Below are positions 35,104 through 64,000 of a DNA stretch of 64,000 nt, piece by piece (position 1 is the stretch's first letter; each line of letters starts with the position of its first letter). The notes below the pieces were generated by a model that saw only the letters and a list, made by a program, of their open reading frames with translations, did no database searches and was not told the origin of the DNA. A program made the translations under genes and the position numbers. The DNA comes from Chrysemys picta bellii (taxonomy: Eukaryota > Chordata > Testudines > Emydidae): NCBI RefSeq assembly GCF_011386835.1, contig NC_088797.1:96916264-96980263 (forward strand), read 5' to 3'.

Positions 35104-37383
35104 ATATATATAGTTCTCTTTTAAATCTATTAAACTATGCAGCAAGTGTTTGTGGATTTAAATTCATCAGTCACCCGGTGTTTAAGACTCAAACATCTGT
35201 GTGTGTAAATCTTTTTGAAATATTGATACCAAAGTTTCTGATTCTAGAAAACTTACATTTTGCTTGGCCTAAGTAAATCTTTTCTTCCTAAAATTAATGA
35301 TGATGTTTTCTTTAATTTTTTTATAAGCGTTAGTTCACTGTTACCCACCTCATTTTAAGTCTTTTATTTTAAATGTTGTTTGATTGACAATCCCATGGTC
35401 ACTCCACTAGTAGTTTGGGATGTTAGTTTCTCACATTTGTTTAAATAAATAAGGTACTTGGTTTGCCTCTGGGAAACGTACATATGGCTTATGCATTATC
35501 TGTGGTTTCTGATCCCCTTAGCAGTGAATGAATGGTAATCCTACTTTAAAGTGTAATCCTGAGCATACAAAACAAGAACATATAATAACACTTGAGACTT
35601 AATCTTTTTTTCCTATTCAAATTGCAGAATAACTTTAAATTCATTTTATTGTATGTTTCCAAAGAAACAGTCTGCACAAGATTAATTACAGTGGCCGTTC
35701 CTTTTCCAATGGAAGACTACTTCAGCTACGTAAGACATTTGTGTTACCGTAGTATTGAATGAAATTTACATTTTAAACAGTCTCGGTAAAATTAATGGTT
35801 TATAAAATACTGTCTGTTTTTTTGAAAGCTGAAACCTTAATTGGATGAGTCATTCACGCAATAGATGCCATATAACAAAGTACTGTGTAGACAACATAAT
35901 TGCAGACATGGTTGTAATATATCCATTAACATGTTACTACATGTGCTTGATTTATGTGTATATCAACATATCTCTATTTACATTTAGTATTACTTAACAT
36001 AATTACAATGTTAACAGTTCATACATACAGAATGGATGACAGTACGGAGACACATTTAAGGTGTCCTTGAATAACAAGTAAAGGTAGCCTTGTGTGTGTG
36101 AAGTCTTCTTTAGGTAAGAAGATGGATTTAAAGGTTAATTCTTTGTCATCTTGCAAGCTTGGGTGGGAGCCAAATCCAATCTGCAGCAATCAGCTTAAGT
36201 CTGTGTAACTTGTCTGTAGGGGCTTTAGTAGAGTCTGTTGCTATATTTGCTGCTGCAAATACTGTAGAATAGGCATGTATTTTGGATATCTAACTCTTCT
36301 CTGGGCCTTCACAATGCAGTTATAAAATGGTACAATATACATATTAAATACATTTTCATTTAATATATTTTTAATTAAAAGTAGACGATAAAAGCAAACT
36401 TGGTATTTCCTCATATCTACATTTATTACAGAAAATAATACATTATACCCAGTTTTATGGCATTTTTAAGTCTGCATAAATATTTGGCCCATTAATACAT
36501 TAAGGATATAACAAATGGGAATATTTTTGTGGAAGAATGTTTTATTTCTCATTATAGTTGCACAGTATCTATGTCTTGTGTATGTTAGAACATTTTTGAA
36601 TCATTTTTATAAAAATGCTAGAAGGATATGGGGCAACAGAGAAGGGAGAATGTAGTTTAGCATGCCATATATACAGCATAATTTGGGTGTTACCTGTCCA
36701 CATTTAGCAAGAATAGTGTTTTAATGTATGGAGATACAAAATCAGAGACTTATTAATGGAGCATTGGTCAGGAACTGCACATCACAATTGAAGAGAAAAT
36801 TCTGAAATGTTTTTCTCCTGCACTTTGTAGGGAAACTTAATATATAGTAAAAGTATTCATCATGGGGGCAAATATTCCCCTTGCCTCTGTGGGTGTTAGA
36901 TTCCCTTCAAGCAATAGAACCTGTACAATCCTGTTTTTGGGGGGGAAAGGAAGGGTGGCAGGATTCGGGGAGCCTGCGCATGGGGAGAATAATTTGTGTA
37001 TTGCAGGACCACCCTTTATACTTCTGCACTGTTAGATTTGGAATTGGACCAATGGATACTCTGGAATATGAATTTTGTACATAAATTCACTGGTCATTCC
37101 CCTTTTCCCTGCCTATGGGAATGGCAGACACTCTGGCCAAGAGTGGAAGAGTGGTCGTGGAAAGCTCCATTGCTATTCTTTATACTTGCTTATGAAGAGA
37201 CCATTAATGCACAGACTAGCTTCCTAGGGTGTGACTGGAGTAGGATTTGTGAAGACAGTGGTTTTTTCCTAATCTTGTTGGGGGTAAATTCAGTGATTCT
37301 GAAATACCAGACAAATGTATTTGTTATTCTGTCCAAAAATGTTGTATCCACATTTCATACACCTTTTAAGAAGACATTTGAAC

Positions 37384-37854
37384 CAGGGCCGGCTCTAACT
37401 TTTTTGCCGCCCCAAGCAAAAAAAACAAAACTGCCCCGCCATAACAATCCCCCCCCCAGCGCCACCCCGCCAAACCAAAAACAAACAAACAAAAAAACCC
37501 AGCGCTGCCCTGCCGAACCAAAACCAACCCCCCCTGCGCCGCCCCTCCGAACCAAAAGCAAACAATCAAAACCCAGCGCCACCCCGCCGAACCAAAAACA
37601 ACCCCATGTGAGCGCCGCCGTGCCAAACCAAAGACAACCCCCCGAGCGCCGCCCTGTTGAACCAAAAACAACAACAAAAAAACCCGAGCACCGCCCTGCC
37701 AAACCAAAAAAAAAAAAATACCCCCAAGCGCCACCCAGCTGAAACAAAACAAACAAAAACCCGAGCGCCGCCCCACCACCCCAAGATTGGCCGCCCTTTA
37801 CAAGGTGCTGCCCCAAGCACGTGCTTGGTCGGCTGGTGCCTGGAGCCGGCCCTG
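37384..37854. mobile_element. hAT element carrying a minisatellite
   Basis: Ends CAGGGCCGGCTCTA and GGAGCCGGCCCTG, flanked by perfect ATTTGAAC at 37376-37383 and 37855-37862. Between 37430 and 37790 lie about nine diverged 33-43 bp units of the form AGCGCCGCCCTGCCGAACC followed by an A/C-rich run. ORFs of 169 and 248 residues across it come from the repeat. Confidence 0.93.
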
Positions 37855-38649
37855 ATTTGAACATATAGTCCTGCTCAAGGGATATTGGTGTAGATCCTTC
37901 GATAAATTCTTCATTCTAAATAAAAAGCTTACAATTCTTATGGCTGCATTTCGGTTTTATGTAAAGAAACCATTTTTGTTTATATAGGATGTCAGATTCA
38001 TGAGCCATTGGCAGATAAATGGTGGGCAGAATTGTGTACTTATGGAGAAGGGGGAACGGTTTCTCCAAAGCCACTGCTGCAATTACAGATTGGCAGTGGT
38101 AGCTTCAGGGGGCCATGGGCCTGATTTTGTAGGCACAGGACTGATGCTAGTGGTTAGGTCTTCTGAACTGGTGGAAGGGACAACTCCAGGATTGTATCTA
38201 GAATTGAGGATGCAGGAATGGGATGTAGTTCAGTCCAGATGAAAGAAATAAACATAATATAAAAATGTTATGCTATGAGTTATGAAATTGTCTGCAATTT
38301 TTGATTTCTGGTATGTTCAATTTAGATCTTGTCATACAAAATTACTGGTTGTTAATCTATCATTAAAAATCATTTATAGTTTTCTGGACGGTCTGCAGCA
38401 TGTATACATTTTAATAAAAATACAGTATATAAATTGAGTGACAAGAAACAATACCAAGAATTGAACTCATAATCAACTCATTTTGCCCCATAATTCATGT
38501 TTTCTAGTTTTCAATGGATTCTGCCTCTTTTATGCCATTAGTAATGACACTGAATAGATGGCAGTTGTTTGAGGATTATTTGGCCTATGCTACCCTATGC
38601 TTTGCAGAAATCCACTGAGGCTTTTTGAAGTTCTTTCTAGATGTTTTGT

Positions 38650-38655
38650 TTTATT
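38650..38655 (-). promoter_or_regulatory. Candidate PDE6C polyadenylation signal
   Basis: AATAAA on the - strand about 56 bases past the PDE6C stop. Use of this site would give a very short 3' UTR. Usage is inferred only. Confidence 0.3.
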
Positions 38656-38710
38656 TTTCCTGTAGCAGAAACATAGACTTTGAGATTCTTTTTAGTGCCA
38701 TTGAAATGCA

Positions 38711-64000
<25,290 letters not shown>

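Larger units (their letters stand above)
34582..38710. other. Convergent intergenic region FRA10AC1 / PDE6C
   Basis: 4.1 kb between the two stop codons. It holds the 3' UTRs and the minisatellite-filled hAT at 37384-37854. A short palindromic repeat (CTCCTACAATTGACTGC ... TTGCAGGATTGGGGCA) lies at about 34708-34803. Nothing else is recognisable. Confidence 0.7.

Noticed and set aside
36996..37742. 248-residue ORF, the longest in the window
   Set aside because: Its second half is translated minisatellite inside the hAT at 37384-37854; the first half has no recognisable domain and no splice context.

Overview
This is vertebrate nuclear DNA. It has spliced genes with GT/AG introns, no operons, AT-rich introns, and dense old interspersed repeats. 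The repeat mix fits a sauropsid and most likely a turtle: CR1 LINEs, many hAT transposons with 8-bp target-site duplications, Penelope-like (PLE) palindromes, a DIRS-type tyrosine-recombinase retroelement, Tigger-like MITEs and MIR/L2 remnants. The species call is inference from repeat families, not from a marker gene.

Two real genes are present, in convergent (tail-to-tail) orientation. On the + strand, 9,292-34,581 holds the last seven coding exons of FRA10AC1 (46, 114, 43, 125, 39, 85 and 43 nt); the earlier exons lie left of the window. On the - strand, 64,000 down to 38,711 holds the last 14 coding exons of PDE6C, the cone photoreceptor cGMP phosphodiesterase alpha-prime subunit. They encode about 469 residues: the end of GAF-B, the whole catalytic domain, and a last exon with a CIIL prenylation box. 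The 5' exons lie right of the window. All phases join without a stop or frameshift, so both genes look intact here. Human chromosome 10q23 has the same neighbours in the same tail-to-tail arrangement, which supports both names.

Everything else is intron or the 4.1-kb intergenic gap, and much of it is transposon. By region: 1-9,291 (FRA10AC1 upstream intron) has a CR1 endonuclease fragment, hAT MITEs, a PLE copy and a Tigger-like MITE. 9,338-22,178 has microsatellites, a hAT transposase fragment, a DIRS-terminus-like fragment, MIR, a PLE palindrome and two GC-rich hAT units with perfect 8-bp duplications. 24,573-29,260 has a decayed DIRS element split by a foldback hAT. 29,983-34,538 has two further hAT units. 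37,384-37,854, between the genes, is a hAT unit filled with a minisatellite. PDE6C introns hold two young-looking PLE palindromes (42.55 and 48.34 kb), a CR1 inserted into an older MITE (53.35-56.58 kb), and short MITEs.

No tRNA, rRNA, CRISPR or prokaryotic feature was seen. The most unusual signals are the PLE-derived palindromes with hammerhead-ribozyme-like remnants and clean 12-15 bp duplications, the foldback hAT with two convergent transposase 3' ends inside one duplication, and a composite hAT that carries about 1 kb of unrelated GC-rich DNA.
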